Assembly (NCBI GenBank): GCA_947165025.1
Contig: CAMUYQ010000004.1
Span: 117,101-181,100 of the forward strand
Length of the DNA stretch: 64,000 nt
Source of the DNA: an uncultured Lachnospiraceae bacterium
GTDB taxonomy: Bacteria > Bacillota > Clostridia > Lachnospirales > Lachnospiraceae
Direction: 5' to 3'
Shown one piece after another: positions 28,561-37,078 of this stretch. The translations under genes and the position numbers were made by a program. The number at the start of each line of letters is the position of its first letter. The stretch's first letter is position 1. A model generated the notes under the pieces. That model was not told where the DNA came from. It did no database searches and saw only the letters and a program-made list of their open reading frames with translations.

Positions 28561-28604
28561 TATATGCCTCTTTTCTTGACTTAAGAAATAGAGGCATATA
28601 TAAT
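28561..28604 (+). promoter_or_regulatory. Promoter of the rhodanese fusion within an 11-bp inverted repeat
   Basis: TTGACT (28576-28581), 17-base spacer, TATAAT (28599-28604). Perfect inverted arms TATATGCCTCT (28561-28571) and AGAGGCATATA (28590-28600) surround the -35 and touch the -10. This is a strong operator candidate for a sulfur- or redox-responsive repressor not encoded nearby. Confidence 0.75.
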
Positions 28605-28646
28605 ACCCAATACACCTACCAAAACGATAGGCGAAAGGAGAGGATT

Positions 28647-29765
28647 ATGGAAGCGGCAATTTACAAGGACATTACTGCAAAAGAATTCAAAGAGCTTGAT
28701 TTTAACAGTGTTACACTCGTGGATCTTCGTGAACCGGATGAGGTGATAGTAAGCGGAATAGAGGGCGCTATCAATATACCTTTCAGTAGTTTTCCAAAGG
28801 GAATTGATGACATACCGAAGAATAAGCCGGTATACGTATATTGCCGTGAGGGAAGCTTCAGCGAAGAGGTTGCCGAGATACTTGCTGACAGAGGATATGA
28901 GGTTTATAACCTCAAAGACGGATACAAAGAATACAGAAAACTGATTGAGGGTGTAGAACAGAAAAATAAGAGTGAAACTGCTGCAAAGACAGATAACGCC
29001 GATGAAGAGATAAACATAGATGCTAAAGAGTTGAGGTGTCCCGGACCTATCGTAAAGGTTGCTGATACATTGCGGGAACTTCATGAGGGCAGCATTGTTC
29101 GTGTTGATGCAACGGAAGATGCCTTTTATTCCGATATCAAGGTGTGGTGTGAACGTACCGGAAATGAGCTTCTGTCTCTCGAAGCGTCAGAAGGTACCAT
29201 AACTGCCAGAATAAAAAAGAGCAGCGGAAAAAAATCGGACAACACAAGTATTGATGCTTCCACAGGAACTCTTGCCGGGAAGCACATACAGCTTGGTGAT
29301 GACAAGACGTTTATCGTATTCAGCGGAGACCTTGATAAGACTATTGCGGCTTTTATTTTGGCAAACGGCGCGGCCAGTCTTGGCAGAAAGGTTACCATGT
29401 TCTTTACTTTCTGGGGCCTGAATATCCTGCGCAGACCCGAAAAGGTCAGTGTAAGTAAGAGTTTCATAGAGAAGATGTTCGGGATGATGATGCCGCGAGG
29501 AAGCAGGAAACTCGGTTTGTCCCGTATGAACATGCTCGGGGCAGGAAGTAAGATGATCAGGGGTATCATGAAAAGCAAGGGGATTTCATCCCTTGAAGAA
29601 CTTATAGAATCCGCAAGGAATCATGGGGTCAGACTTGTGGCATGCCAGATGAGTATGGATGTTATGGGAATAAAACAGGAAGAACTCATCGATGGTGTTG
29701 AACTCGGCGGAGTTGCGACTTTTATAGGTTCAGGCGAAACGTCTGATATCAGTCTGTTTATTTAA
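28647..29765 (+). CDS. Rhodanese-TusA-DsrE three-domain sulfur-transfer fusion
   Basis: 372 residues, ATG 28647 behind aaaggagagg. Residues ~5-105: rhodanese domain with VYVYCREGSFSEEVAE (persulfide Cys). Residues ~123-190: TusA/SirA domain with ELRCPGPIVKVADTL (acceptor Cys). Residues ~215-372: DsrE-like domain (IVFSGDLDKTIAAFILANGA, VACQMSMDVMG). Each domain relays sulfur as a persulfide; the fusion would pass sulfur along one chain without diffusing. The same three modules occur appended to CoA-disulfide reductases; here the reductase is missing. It sits before a sulfur amino-acid cluster. Confidence 0.9.
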   Translation: MEAAIYKDITAKEFKELDFNSVTLVDLREPDEVIVSGIEGAINIPFSSFPKGIDDIPKNKPVYVYCREGSFSEEVAEILADRGYEVYNLKDGYKEYRKLIEGVEQKNKSETAAKTDNADEEINIDAKELRCPGPIVKVADTLRELHEGSIVRVDATEDAFYSDIKVWCERTGNELLSLEASEGTITARIKKSSGKKSDNTSIDASTGTLAGKHIQLGDDKTFIVFSGDLDKTIAAFILANGAASLGRKVTMFFTFWGLNILRRPEKVSVSKSFIEKMFGMMMPRGSRKLGLSRMNMLGAGSKMIRGIMKSKGISSLEELIESARNHGVRLVACQMSMDVMGIKQEELIDGVELGGVATFIGSGETSDISLFI

Positions 29766-29779
29766 GTGCATCCACGATA

Positions 29780-29814
29780 TACCTATTGACATAGTAGGTA
29801 ACTAACGATATAAT
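29780..29814 (+). promoter_or_regulatory. Consensus promoter with overlapping palindrome (Rrf2/CymR-like operator?)
   Basis: TTGACA (29786-29791), 17 bases, TATAAT (29809-29814). The inverted repeat TACCTA (29780-29785) and TAGGTA (29795-29800) surrounds the -35. ACCTA/TAGGT palindromes of this kind are bound by Rrf2-family regulators such as CymR, which sense cysteine status; the match is by eye and tentative. Confidence 0.65.
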
Positions 29815-29846
29815 GCGCATAACTTCTTTGAAAGGAGGCGTAGAAG

Positions 29847-29972
29847 ATGATCAGGACAATGTATTACAATTCTGATAACGCAAAGTTTTGCCGATGTCAA
29901 AACTCCCGGGCATGTTTTATGGCCGAGGCGGTCGGTTTCGATCTGATACGCCTCAATAATATTCGAGCTTAA
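29847..29972 (+). CDS. 41-residue Cys-containing leader peptide
   Basis: ATG 29847 preceded by a perfect aaggagg at 8 bases. Encodes 41 residues, beginning MIRTMYYNSDNAKFC and ending LNNIRA, with Cys at positions 15, 17 and 23. No transmembrane or signal features. It lies in the 5' leader of the decayed cysK and overlaps one strand of an anti-terminator, so its translation may sense cysteine or tRNA-Cys charging. Regulatory role is inference. Confidence 0.6.
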   Translation: MIRTMYYNSDNAKFCRCQNSRACFMAEAVGFDLIRLNNIRA

Positions 29973-30030
29973 CAGATCAAAAGATCGAATGCCATTTGCC
30001 CGGGAGTTTATTAACTGTCTCGGGTTTTTT
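29901..30030 (+). promoter_or_regulatory. Transcription attenuator with alternative hairpins
   Basis: Terminator: CCCGGGA (29999-30005) pairs with TCTCGGG (30018-30024), followed by six T. Anti-terminator: AACTCCCGGGCA (29901-29912) is exactly complementary over 12 bases to TGCCCGGGAGTT (29997-30008), which includes the terminator's left arm. The two structures exclude one another. The first strand lies inside the leader ORF, just after Cys codons 15 and 17. Confidence 0.7.
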
Positions 30031-30061
30031 ATTGCACAAAAACTCGAATTAACAAGTAATA

Positions 30062-30244
30062 ATATTTGAAACGGCCAAACTCCTTGCGAAGAAGGAAGGT
30101 ATCTCAGTCGGTATATCATCAGGTGCAGCACTTTTTGGAGCCATACAGTATGCAAAGAAACCCGAAAATAAAGGGAAGGTGATAGTTGCATTGCTTCCGG
30201 ACAGCGGAGACAGATATTATTCAACGGCATTATTTGCTGAATAA
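30062..30244 (+). pseudogene. cysK: cysK 3' fragment (truncated cysteine synthase)
   Basis: Open frame of 60 residues without a start, preceded in frame by TAA at 30050. [19 protein letters not shown] and [18 protein letters not shown] match the C-terminal end of O-acetylserine sulfhydrylase. The first ~240 codons are missing, but the promoter, leader ORF and attenuator remain. A deletion between leader and this point would explain it. Non-functional as cysteine synthase. Confidence 0.88.
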
Positions 30245-30324
30245 ATAACGCAGGGATTCCGGTCAGCATCATTGTCCGGAGTCCTCTTATTTTGATGAAG
30301 ATTAAAGATGAGGAGAAAGATGTT

Positions 30325-31152
30325 ATGAAGAGAGTATTAACTATACAGGATATTTCCTGTCTGGGGAAATGTTCATTAACAATTGCGCTTCCGGTGATCT
30401 CTGCGCTCGGAGTTGAAACGGTAATATTACCGACTGCTGTGCTTTCAACACACACTATGTTCAAAAACTTCACCTGCAAAGATCTTTCGGATCAGATTGA
30501 ACCGATCGCCAGTCACTGGAAAAGCGAAGATGTTCATTTTGATGCTATATATACCGGTTATCTCGGAACAGTGGAGCAGATAGATCAGGTTAAGGAGATA
30601 TTCAGAACGTTCAGGAGTAAAGAAACACTTATTTTCGTTGATCCGGTTATGGCTGACAATGGGAAGTTATACCCGGCTTTTGACATGAACTATGCTCAAA
30701 GGAATGCCACATTATGCGCTGAGGCAGATATCATTGTCCCCAACATAACGGAAGCGGCATTTATGACGGGAATGGAATATCGGGAGGAATACGATGCCCA
30801 TTATATAAAGGATATGCTTTTAAAATTGAATGATCTCGGTCCTCAGATCAGTGTGCTTACAGGGGTATCCCTTGAAAAAGGAAAGACCGGCGTTATGGCT
30901 TATGAACGAAAGACCGGGGAGTTCTTTACATATCAGAACACAAGGATTGATGCGTCGTACCATGGTACAGGGGATCTTTTCTCAAGCACCTGTGTGGGGG
31001 AAATACAAAAAGGAAAAGATTGGAGAGATGCACTTCGGATTGCGGCGGACTATACTGCCCATACGATAGATATTACAATAAAGAATCCCGAAAAGCCGTG
31101 GTATGGAGTTGATTTCGAGGCCACAATTCCGGAACTGATTGGTATGAATTGA
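30325..31152 (+). CDS. pdxY: Pyridoxal/pyridoxamine kinase
   Basis: 275 residues from ATG 30325, aggaga 9 bases upstream (an upstream TTG at 30292 is unlikely). Ribokinase-like fold: ILTIQDISCLGKCSLT-like start, FVDPVMADNGKLY, IVPNITEAAFMTG and the catalytic YHGTGDLFSS. It phosphorylates B6 vitamers to PLP. The next two genes encode PLP enzymes, which it would supply. Minor doubt as to pdxY versus pdxK naming. Confidence 0.88.
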   Translation: MKRVLTIQDISCLGKCSLTIALPVISALGVETVILPTAVLSTHTMFKNFTCKDLSDQIEPIASHWKSEDVHFDAIYTGYLGTVEQIDQVKEIFRTFRSKETLIFVDPVMADNGKLYPAFDMNYAQRNATLCAEADIIVPNITEAAFMTGMEYREEYDAHYIKDMLLKLNDLGPQISVLTGVSLEKGKTGVMAYERKTGEFFTYQNTRIDASYHGTGDLFSSTCVGEIQKGKDWRDALRIAADYTAHTIDITIKNPEKPWYGVDFEATIPELIGMN

Positions 31153-31169
31153 ACAACACGGAGAAAATA

Positions 31170-32333
31170 ATGTCAGATAAGAGTTGGAACGTATCTTTTG
31201 AGACCAAATGTCAGGGAATGAATCTGGATGTTGAGGACAAGTACCATGCGATAAGTTTCCCGATATATCAGACAGCGACGTTTTCGCACCCGGGGTTGGG
31301 AGAGAGCAACGGTTATGATTATTCAAGACAGAGTAATCCGACGAGAAGCCAGCTGGAAAGCATTGTTGCCGGACTTGAGAATGGAAATGCCGCTCTTGCA
31401 TTCTCAAGTGGCATGTCGGCTATTGCTACTCTTTTTGAACTTTTCGAACCCGGAGATCATGTAATAATCGATGCTGATCTGTATGGAGGTAGCGTAAGGC
31501 TATTTGATCGTGTTTGCAGGAAATGTGGTTTACAGTTTTCGAGAGTTGATCTTTCAACAGATGACTGCACCGTATATATTTCGGACAAAACAAAAGCTGT
31601 GTATCTCGAGACTCCGACCAATCCTATGATGCATGTTACGGACATAGAGAAACTGGCCTCCGATACAAAAGAAAGGGGCATTTTGCTTGTTGTTGATAAT
31701 ACGTTCATGTCCCCGTATTTTCAGAATCCTCTTGATCTGGGAGCGGATGTAGTCGTACACAGCGGTACCAAGTTCATTGGAGGACATCACGATACGATCG
31801 GTGGATTTCTTGTTGTAAATGATAAGGGACTGGAGGAAAAACTCCGTTATCTTTGCACGACATTGGGAAATGCAATGTCCCCCTTTGATTCATGGCTTAT
31901 GATAAGAGGGATCAGAACTCTTGCCATCAGAATGGAGCGCGCCGAGAAAAACGCGGGGACCATAGCCCGGCACCTGAGAGAGTGTCCGCTTGTATCAAAA
32001 GTTATCTATCCCGGCTTCAGTGATCATCCCGGATATGAGCTGATGAAAAAACAGGCCAGAGGATTCGGGGCGATGATAACGTTCGAAGTCGATTCGCCGG
32101 AAACAGTAAGGACGATCCTTGATAATGCACAGCTGTTTTATTTTGCGGAAAGTCTCGGAGGTACCGAAACCCTTATAACATATCCGATAACACAGACACA
32201 TGCGGAGATCCCGGATGAACAGAAGATGAAGATCGGTATTACTGACAGGCTTCTTCGACTGTCGGTAGGGATAGAAGGAGTGGACGATCTGATCACCGAG
32301 ATAGACCGTCTGTTTGCGCTGGCTGAAAAATGA
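31170..32333 (+). CDS. Trans-sulfuration PLP enzyme (cystathionine gamma-synthase/methionine gamma-lyase family)
   Basis: 387 residues from ATG 31170, ribosome site cggaga. The PLP-lysine region is VVVHSGTKFIGGHHDTIGG; YDYSRQSNPTRSQLE and LYGGSVRLFDRV are family signatures. Depending on specificity it could make or cleave cystathionine or release H2S or methanethiol; sequence alone does not decide. Coupled closely with pdxY and the MalY-like gene. Confidence 0.88.
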   Translation: MSDKSWNVSFETKCQGMNLDVEDKYHAISFPIYQTATFSHPGLGESNGYDYSRQSNPTRSQLESIVAGLENGNAALAFSSGMSAIATLFELFEPGDHVIIDADLYGGSVRLFDRVCRKCGLQFSRVDLSTDDCTVYISDKTKAVYLETPTNPMMHVTDIEKLASDTKERGILLVVDNTFMSPYFQNPLDLGADVVVHSGTKFIGGHHDTIGGFLVVNDKGLEEKLRYLCTTLGNAMSPFDSWLMIRGIRTLAIRMERAEKNAGTIARHLRECPLVSKVIYPGFSDHPGYELMKKQARGFGAMITFEVDSPETVRTILDNAQLFYFAESLGGTETLITYPITQTHAEIPDEQKMKIGITDRLLRLSVGIEGVDDLITEIDRLFALAEK

Positions 32334-32348
32334 TAAGGGCAGGAAGCC

Positions 32349-33548
32349 ATGAAAGAGAGAAATCTGGATTTTGATAAGATCATCGACAGAAGGAACACAA
32401 AGTGTCTGAAATATGATTTTGCCGAAAGGAGAGGATATCCTGAGGATATTCTCCCTCTTTGGGTTGCAGATATGGATTTTAAAACGTCCTCTTATGTAGA
32501 GGATGCTCTTGAAGAGATCGTAAAACACAATATTTACGGATACTGCAATACACAGCCCGGTGACGGCTTCTTTGAGGCAGTTAGTGGATGGATGGCAAGA
32601 CATCACGACTGGGAAGTAAAAGGCGACTGGCACATAAAGACTCCGGGAGTTTGTTTTGCCATATCTACAGCCGTGAGAGCACTTACAGATCCGTCCGATC
32701 CGATTCTGATACAGCAACCGGTATACTATCCGTTTGAAAACATCATCAAACAGAACGGGAGAAGATTCATAAGCTCAGATCTTGTCAAAGATGAGACCGG
32801 AAAATGGATAATGGATCCGGTAGATTTTGAAGACAAGATCGTAAAGAACGGTATCAAACTGTTTATACTTTGTAATCCACAAAATCCGGTCGGGAGGTCC
32901 TGGAGCTTTCAGGAACTGAAGACCATCGGAACGATCTGTAAAGATCACGGCGTTACAGTTTTCTCCGACGAGATACATTCGGATTTTGTATGGAGCGGAC
33001 AACATACCGTGTTTCAGGAAGTCGATCCGTCATTTAGGGAGTTTACGGTCACTGCTACTTCACCGAGCAAGACATTTAATCTCGCGGGTCTGCAGCAATC
33101 AAATGTATTTATTCCCAACAAAGATCTGAAACAAAGGTTTCGAAAAGAACTTGATGCGACCGGCTACGAGGAACCTAACATATTCGGAATAGAAGCAGCT
33201 ACTGCTGTATATGAACACGGCGATGAATGGTATGATGCCATGAAAGCATATGTGGAAGTTAACATAGATGTGGCATGCACGTTCATAAATGAGAAGATAC
33301 CCGGTGCAAAGATAAGAAAACCTGAGGCAACATATCTGTTATGGCTTGACCTAAATGATACCGGTCTTGATTGGAAACAACTTGATAATCTCATTATTAA
33401 TAAAGCAAAGCTTTGGCTTGATGCGGGATGGATATTCGGAAAGCCGGGCAGAGGATTCCAAAGGATCAATGTGGCTTGTCCGAGAAGTGTTTTGAATGAA
33501 GCCTTAGAGCGGCTTTGCAGGGTGATGACTGATGAAATTTTATGTTGA
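32349..33548 (+). CDS. MalY/PatB-type cystathionine beta-lyase/aminotransferase
   Basis: 399 residues, class I/II PLP enzyme. LPLWVADMDFKTSSYVEDAL at the start and SPSKTFNLAGLQQSNVFIPN with the PLP Lys are the MalY/PatB hallmarks. It cleaves cystathionine or other cysteine S-conjugates. 15 bases after the preceding PLP gene; it overlaps the next gene by 17 bases. Confidence 0.9.
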   Translation: MKERNLDFDKIIDRRNTKCLKYDFAERRGYPEDILPLWVADMDFKTSSYVEDALEEIVKHNIYGYCNTQPGDGFFEAVSGWMARHHDWEVKGDWHIKTPGVCFAISTAVRALTDPSDPILIQQPVYYPFENIIKQNGRRFISSDLVKDETGKWIMDPVDFEDKIVKNGIKLFILCNPQNPVGRSWSFQELKTIGTICKDHGVTVFSDEIHSDFVWSGQHTVFQEVDPSFREFTVTATSPSKTFNLAGLQQSNVFIPNKDLKQRFRKELDATGYEEPNIFGIEAATAVYEHGDEWYDAMKAYVEVNIDVACTFINEKIPGAKIRKPEATYLLWLDLNDTGLDWKQLDNLIINKAKLWLDAGWIFGKPGRGFQRINVACPRSVLNEALERLCRVMTDEILC

Positions 33549-34230
33549 GGATAAGGTTCTCGATATCGGGGTGAAGATAATCTTTGCCGCGGTTTATGAT
33601 ATAGATAATCACGCGGTAAGTGATGAATGGAGATCATATCGAGAAGTAAAACTTAAGGAATTATTGGAAGAGTACAGAAACATTGATGTGCATTCAGATC
33701 CTGTTCTGGAGGGGTTCAATATTCTGCATGACAAAAGCGGTGTAAAGCGGAGAAAAAATGTCCCTGCCAGCGAAAATCTGATCAAACTCCTCGTTAAGCA
33801 TGAAGGGATGCCGTTAATAAATCAGGCGGTTGATATCTATAACATCATATCTATTGAGAGTAAGCTTGCTCTTGGCGCTCATGATATGGATAAAACAGAT
33901 GGTAATGTTACGCTAAGGTTTACAAACGGGTCAGAAAAGTTTTGGCCAATCGGACAAGCAGAACCTGTAATCTCTAATGCACATGAATACTCGTACTGCG
34001 ATGATGCAAATGAAGTTTTATGCCGCCTTGAGATCAGACAGGTTGAAAAGACCAAGGTCACTGAAGAAGCCCGTAACATCTTTTATATCGTTCAGGGCAA
34101 TGATCAAACCTCTGATGAATTGCTTCATGAAACTGCAAAGAAGATAGTTGAACAGACGACCGGGTACTGCGGTGGAACGGGTGAGATCATCATCCCGAAA
34201 GTCATTACGGTTACAGAAGAAAAGAAATGA
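33532..34230 (+). CDS. B3/4 domain protein (PheRS beta-like editing domain)
   Basis: 232 residues. The stretch from about 60 to 200 matches the B3/4 tRNA-editing domain: GVKRRKNVPASENLIKLL, INQAVDIYNIISIESKLALGAHD, EVLCRLEIRQ. Free-standing B3/4 proteins are thought to hydrolyse mischarged tRNA or related esters. Position between MalY and TcdA hints at a tRNA-linked role. Start ATG 33532 lies inside the malY end. Confidence 0.82.
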   Translation: MKFYVEDKVLDIGVKIIFAAVYDIDNHAVSDEWRSYREVKLKELLEEYRNIDVHSDPVLEGFNILHDKSGVKRRKNVPASENLIKLLVKHEGMPLINQAVDIYNIISIESKLALGAHDMDKTDGNVTLRFTNGSEKFWPIGQAEPVISNAHEYSYCDDANEVLCRLEIRQVEKTKVTEEARNIFYIVQGNDQTSDELLHETAKKIVEQTTGYCGGTGEIIIPKVITVTEEKK

Positions 34231-34295
34231 AAGAGATAAAAGTAGAAGAAGTTCGTATGATGCCGAGGGATTCGTATGAACTGATAGAAAGATAG
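34227..34295 (+). CDS. Possible 22-residue ORF (remnant)
   Basis: ATG 34227 overlaps the B3/4 stop (ATGA) and reads 22 codons (MKEIKVEEVRMMPRDSYELI and two more) to TAG. It looks like the N-terminus of a larger lost gene rather than a mature peptide. No further evidence. Confidence 0.25.
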   Translation: MKEIKVEEVRMMPRDSYELIER

Positions 34296-34307
34296 GATAT
34301 TGTTTTT

Positions 34308-35078
34308 ATGTTGAATCAGTTTTCAAGAACTCAGCTTTTGCTGGGACCTGATACTATGGAGTCTCTGTATAGTAAGAAAGTTGCTGTTTTTGGCATAGGC
34401 GGAGTGGGCGGATATGTTTGCGAAGCCCTTGTCAGAAGTGGGATAGGCGCATTCGACCTAATTGATGATGATAAGGTCTGTCTTACGAATCTTAATCGTC
34501 AGATCATAGCTACCAGAAAAACTGTTGGGAAGTATAAAGCGGAGGTAATGCGCGACAGGATGCTTGAGATTAATCCTGACGCTAAGATAGAGATACATAA
34601 GTGTTTCTTTTTGCCTGAGAATGCAGATGATTTCCCTTTTTCCGAATATGATTATATCGTAGATGCGGTTGACACGGTAACTGCCAAAATAGAGCTTGTT
34701 ATGAGGGCGCAGAAAGAAGGAGTCCCAATTATCAGTGCTATGGGCGCCGGAAATAAAATGGATGCCGGCAAACTTAAGATTGCAGATATTTACGACACAA
34801 AGATATGCCCGCTTGCCAGAGTAATGCGCAGGGAATTAAAGAAAAGAAATGTCAAAAAACTGAAAGTAGTCTATTCTGATGAGCAGCCAATCCGTCCTCT
34901 TGAGGACATGTCCATTAGTTGCAGGACACACTGCATCTGTCCTCCCGGAGCACAGCATAAGTGTACGGAAAGAAGGGATATCCCCGGAAGTACTGCTTTT
35001 GTACCGGCTGTCGCGGGATTGCTGATTGCAGGAGAAATAGTAAAGGATTTGTGCAGAGATGAAAAAGCTGGAGCGTAA
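34308..35078 (+). CDS. ThiF/MoeB-family protein, TcdA-like tRNA t6A dehydratase
   Basis: 256 residues. Rossmann ATP-binding GIGGVGGYVCEALVRSG, DLIDDDKVCLTNLNRQ (adenylation signature) and YDYIVDAVDTVTAK match TcdA/CsdL, which converts tRNA t6A to its cyclic form. RTHCICPPGAQH is the typical Cys-containing C-terminal loop. It overlaps the next gene by 20 bases. Confidence 0.88.
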   Translation: MLNQFSRTQLLLGPDTMESLYSKKVAVFGIGGVGGYVCEALVRSGIGAFDLIDDDKVCLTNLNRQIIATRKTVGKYKAEVMRDRMLEINPDAKIEIHKCFFLPENADDFPFSEYDYIVDAVDTVTAKIELVMRAQKEGVPIISAMGAGNKMDAGKLKIADIYDTKICPLARVMRRELKKRNVKKLKVVYSDEQPIRPLEDMSISCRTHCICPPGAQHKCTERRDIPGSTAFVPAVAGLLIAGEIVKDLCRDEKAGA

Positions 35079-35595
35079 TCTTATAGATAACATTCTTGAA
35101 AGTGAGGTTAAACTGGGGTGCGCGAGTACCCCGGTAACGTTTTATTATCCTGAAAGTTCGCTTAACGAATTGTTGGATTGCAATAATGATGAATTGCCCG
35201 TGAAGATCGCAGAGTTTTTGGAAATCGAGAAGGATTGTCTTGGGAAGGTTAGGATCGAGGAACTTGGCGACGAAAAGGGAAGATACGCAGTGAGGGTTCC
35301 GATAGAGGGTTTTGATTGGGTTCGCGCAAATTATCAGCCTTCAGATTTTATGAAAGATTTCGTGCAGGAGATCCGTAAGCCATACAACACATTGGCCGGA
35401 ATCACAGATCTTTTTAAACGATATTCTCCGGAAGTTTCGATAATCAAGGTAAACGAGAATGCGTGGACATTTTATTTTAGCGATGAAAACATAGATCCTT
35501 ATGTCTATTATATAGAACAAAATGTATTTGGATTGGAGTATCACAGGTTTACAAGAGAATCTTATAATAAGATGATGAGTGAAGCCGGGAAATAA
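35059..35595 (+). CDS. Hypothetical protein, DUF3877-like
   Basis: 178 residues, soluble. Size and pattern (LIDNILESEVKLGCASTPVT at the start, then YYIEQNVFGLEYHRFTRESY) recall the DUF3877 family of Firmicutes; I am only moderately sure. It is coupled to the tcdA-like gene by overlap. No catalytic motif recognised. Confidence 0.5.
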   Translation: MKKLERNLIDNILESEVKLGCASTPVTFYYPESSLNELLDCNNDELPVKIAEFLEIEKDCLGKVRIEELGDEKGRYAVRVPIEGFDWVRANYQPSDFMKDFVQEIRKPYNTLAGITDLFKRYSPEVSIIKVNENAWTFYFSDENIDPYVYYIEQNVFGLEYHRFTRESYNKMMSEAGK

Positions 35596-35636
35596 GGATA
35601 ATAACTGCCAGCTGACAGTAAAGGAGGCAGGAGTTT

Positions 35637-35864
35637 ATGGAGATCAAATCTCTTCTCATCAAAGACACAACAAAAGAAGAGCGCGAGCGGATTGTCAAAG
35701 AATCCATGGACTGCGGAGGAGGATGTGAGAACTGCTCATCCTGCTGGCTTGGTGGCGGTTCTCCCTGGGATATATATCAGGATTATATTGATGGAAAGCG
35801 TGAGCTTAAAGAGATTAATGCCGAGTATATGGAACAGTACCGTCAGGGCAGGAATATTATGTGA
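35637..35864 (+). CDS. Small Cys-rich protein, paralogue 1
   Basis: 75 residues, strong aaggagg ribosome site. Contains CGGGCENCSSCWLGGG: four Cys in a 10-residue window, suggesting metal or Fe-S binding. The tail DIYQDYIDGKRELKEINAEY is shared in form with the next gene. Function unknown. Confidence 0.6.
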   Translation: MEIKSLLIKDTTKEERERIVKESMDCGGGCENCSSCWLGGGSPWDIYQDYIDGKRELKEINAEYMEQYRQGRNIM

Positions 35865-35873
35865 AGTGTTGCT

Positions 35874-36077
35874 ATGATTGATGCACCGAAGATTGATACA
35901 TCCTCAGAGAATGAGCGTCGAATATTCATAAAAGAAAAATATCCCTGCATTGCCGACTGTGATATGTGTGGCCTTTGCAAGGTATTTCATGGAAAAGATC
36001 CCGAGAATGCTTATGATGATTATATAAAGGGTATACGTTCGTTTGCAGATGTATCAGATGACTATAAAAAACATTAA
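35874..36077 (+). CDS. Small Cys-rich protein, paralogue 2
   Basis: 67 residues, 9 bases after paralogue 1. CIADCDMCGLCKVFHG resembles the Cys cluster of the previous protein, and NAYDDYIKGIRSFADVSDDY its tail. Tandem paralogues of this kind may be redox or metal carriers. No ribosome site stronger than gaag, so coupling is likely. Confidence 0.55.
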   Translation: MIDAPKIDTSSENERRIFIKEKYPCIADCDMCGLCKVFHGKDPENAYDDYIKGIRSFADVSDDYKKH

Positions 36078-36192
36078 TAGCCTGTAACGGCATACTCCGT
36101 TTTGCGGATATCTCGGAGAACCCTGATGTGATATATTTATACACGGATAATGGTGATGCCAGAAAAAAAGGGGCAAGAGGGACAAAATGCGT

Positions 36193-36711
36193 CTAAATAA
36201 TATCTATCTGGCATGTCTTCATTGCTTCGATGGCTGTCTTGTGACTGTCAGGCGTAACGCAGGCACAAAGTCTTTCAATAACCTGTATATTGGACTCGTG
36301 TGATGCAGCTTTTGCAAGCAGGACGTTGCTTATGACGCATATCCCGGTGCAGACCCCGCAGAACTTTATCGTATCGAATCCGCCGTTTCTGATGTACTCC
36401 TGCAGATCAAGACTTCCGAATGTCGGTTTGTCGATGACGGTCACATCCTTACCGGCAGCTGAATCTAAAAGCTCTTTTCGTATCTGCCAGCCGTCGGTAT
36501 CTTTTATGCAGTGTTCGACAGGGAGTTTCTTTCCCTCAAGCGTACTTAAGTAATCCTTTCCATGGGTATCCCTTGTAAAAACAATGGGCCCGTCCCAGCT
36601 GCTGATATAATGTGCCATGTCCGATATGAGTCTTTCGGCCTCTTTGGTGCCAAGAGATCCGTCGATAAAATCATTCTGCATATCTACAACAACCAGTAAT
36701 TCTTTTTTCAT
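36193..36711 (-). CDS. Isochorismatase-family cysteine hydrolase
   Basis: 172 residues. Catalytic triad visible: VVDMQNDF (Asp), IDKPTFGS (Lys) and FCGVCTGICVISN (Cys), with the VCTGIC pattern of nicotinamidase-like enzymes. Probably hydrolyses nicotinamide or a related amide. Leftward, with its own short leader. Confidence 0.9.
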   Translation of the reverse strand: MKKELLVVVDMQNDFIDGSLGTKEAERLISDMAHYISSWDGPIVFTRDTHGKDYLSTLEGKKLPVEHCIKDTDGWQIRKELLDSAAGKDVTVIDKPTFGSLDLQEYIRNGGFDTIKFCGVCTGICVISNVLLAKAASHESNIQVIERLCACVTPDSHKTAIEAMKTCQIDII

Positions 36712-36788
36712 TTCGTTCTCCTTTTAATCTTTGTTTCGCTAATCAGTCTCCCTATTGGATCTTCTACGGATGAACTGCGGGGTTTTTC

Positions 36789-37055
36789 TTACTCCTCAAA
36801 GTCGTCATCTCCGGTGTTTCCGCGATCTTCATCGTCAGAGCCTTCTAACTCGTCGGACATATCGTGACCGTGATCTGCGTAGTACTTGAGTATATCGGTC
36901 CTGTTATCGATAACGCGGCTTAAGAACCCTATCGCATCGGAAAGACCAGCGACATTTCCAAACTCATGGTTAAGACTCCACATCGAACCTAAGATCACAG
37001 AGATCGCATAAAGATCATCGATCGCTTCCAGATGATCAGGCATACTTCCATGCAT
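36789..37055 (-). CDS. Hypothetical acidic-tailed protein
   Basis: 88 residues if started at ATG 37055 (24 bases after the double-glycine peptide stop). The frame is open to 37163, but this would overlap the peptide gene. N-terminal part helical (AIDDLYAISVILGSMWSL), C-terminal 25 residues very acidic. As immediate partner of a double-glycine peptide it could be an immunity or maturation protein; pure context. Confidence 0.4.
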   Translation of the reverse strand: MHGSMPDHLEAIDDLYAISVILGSMWSLNHEFGNVAGLSDAIGFLSRVIDNRTDILKYYADHGHDMSDELEGSDDEDRGNTGDDDFEE

Positions 37056-37078
37056 CGAAAAAGCTGATAAATGGAAGC

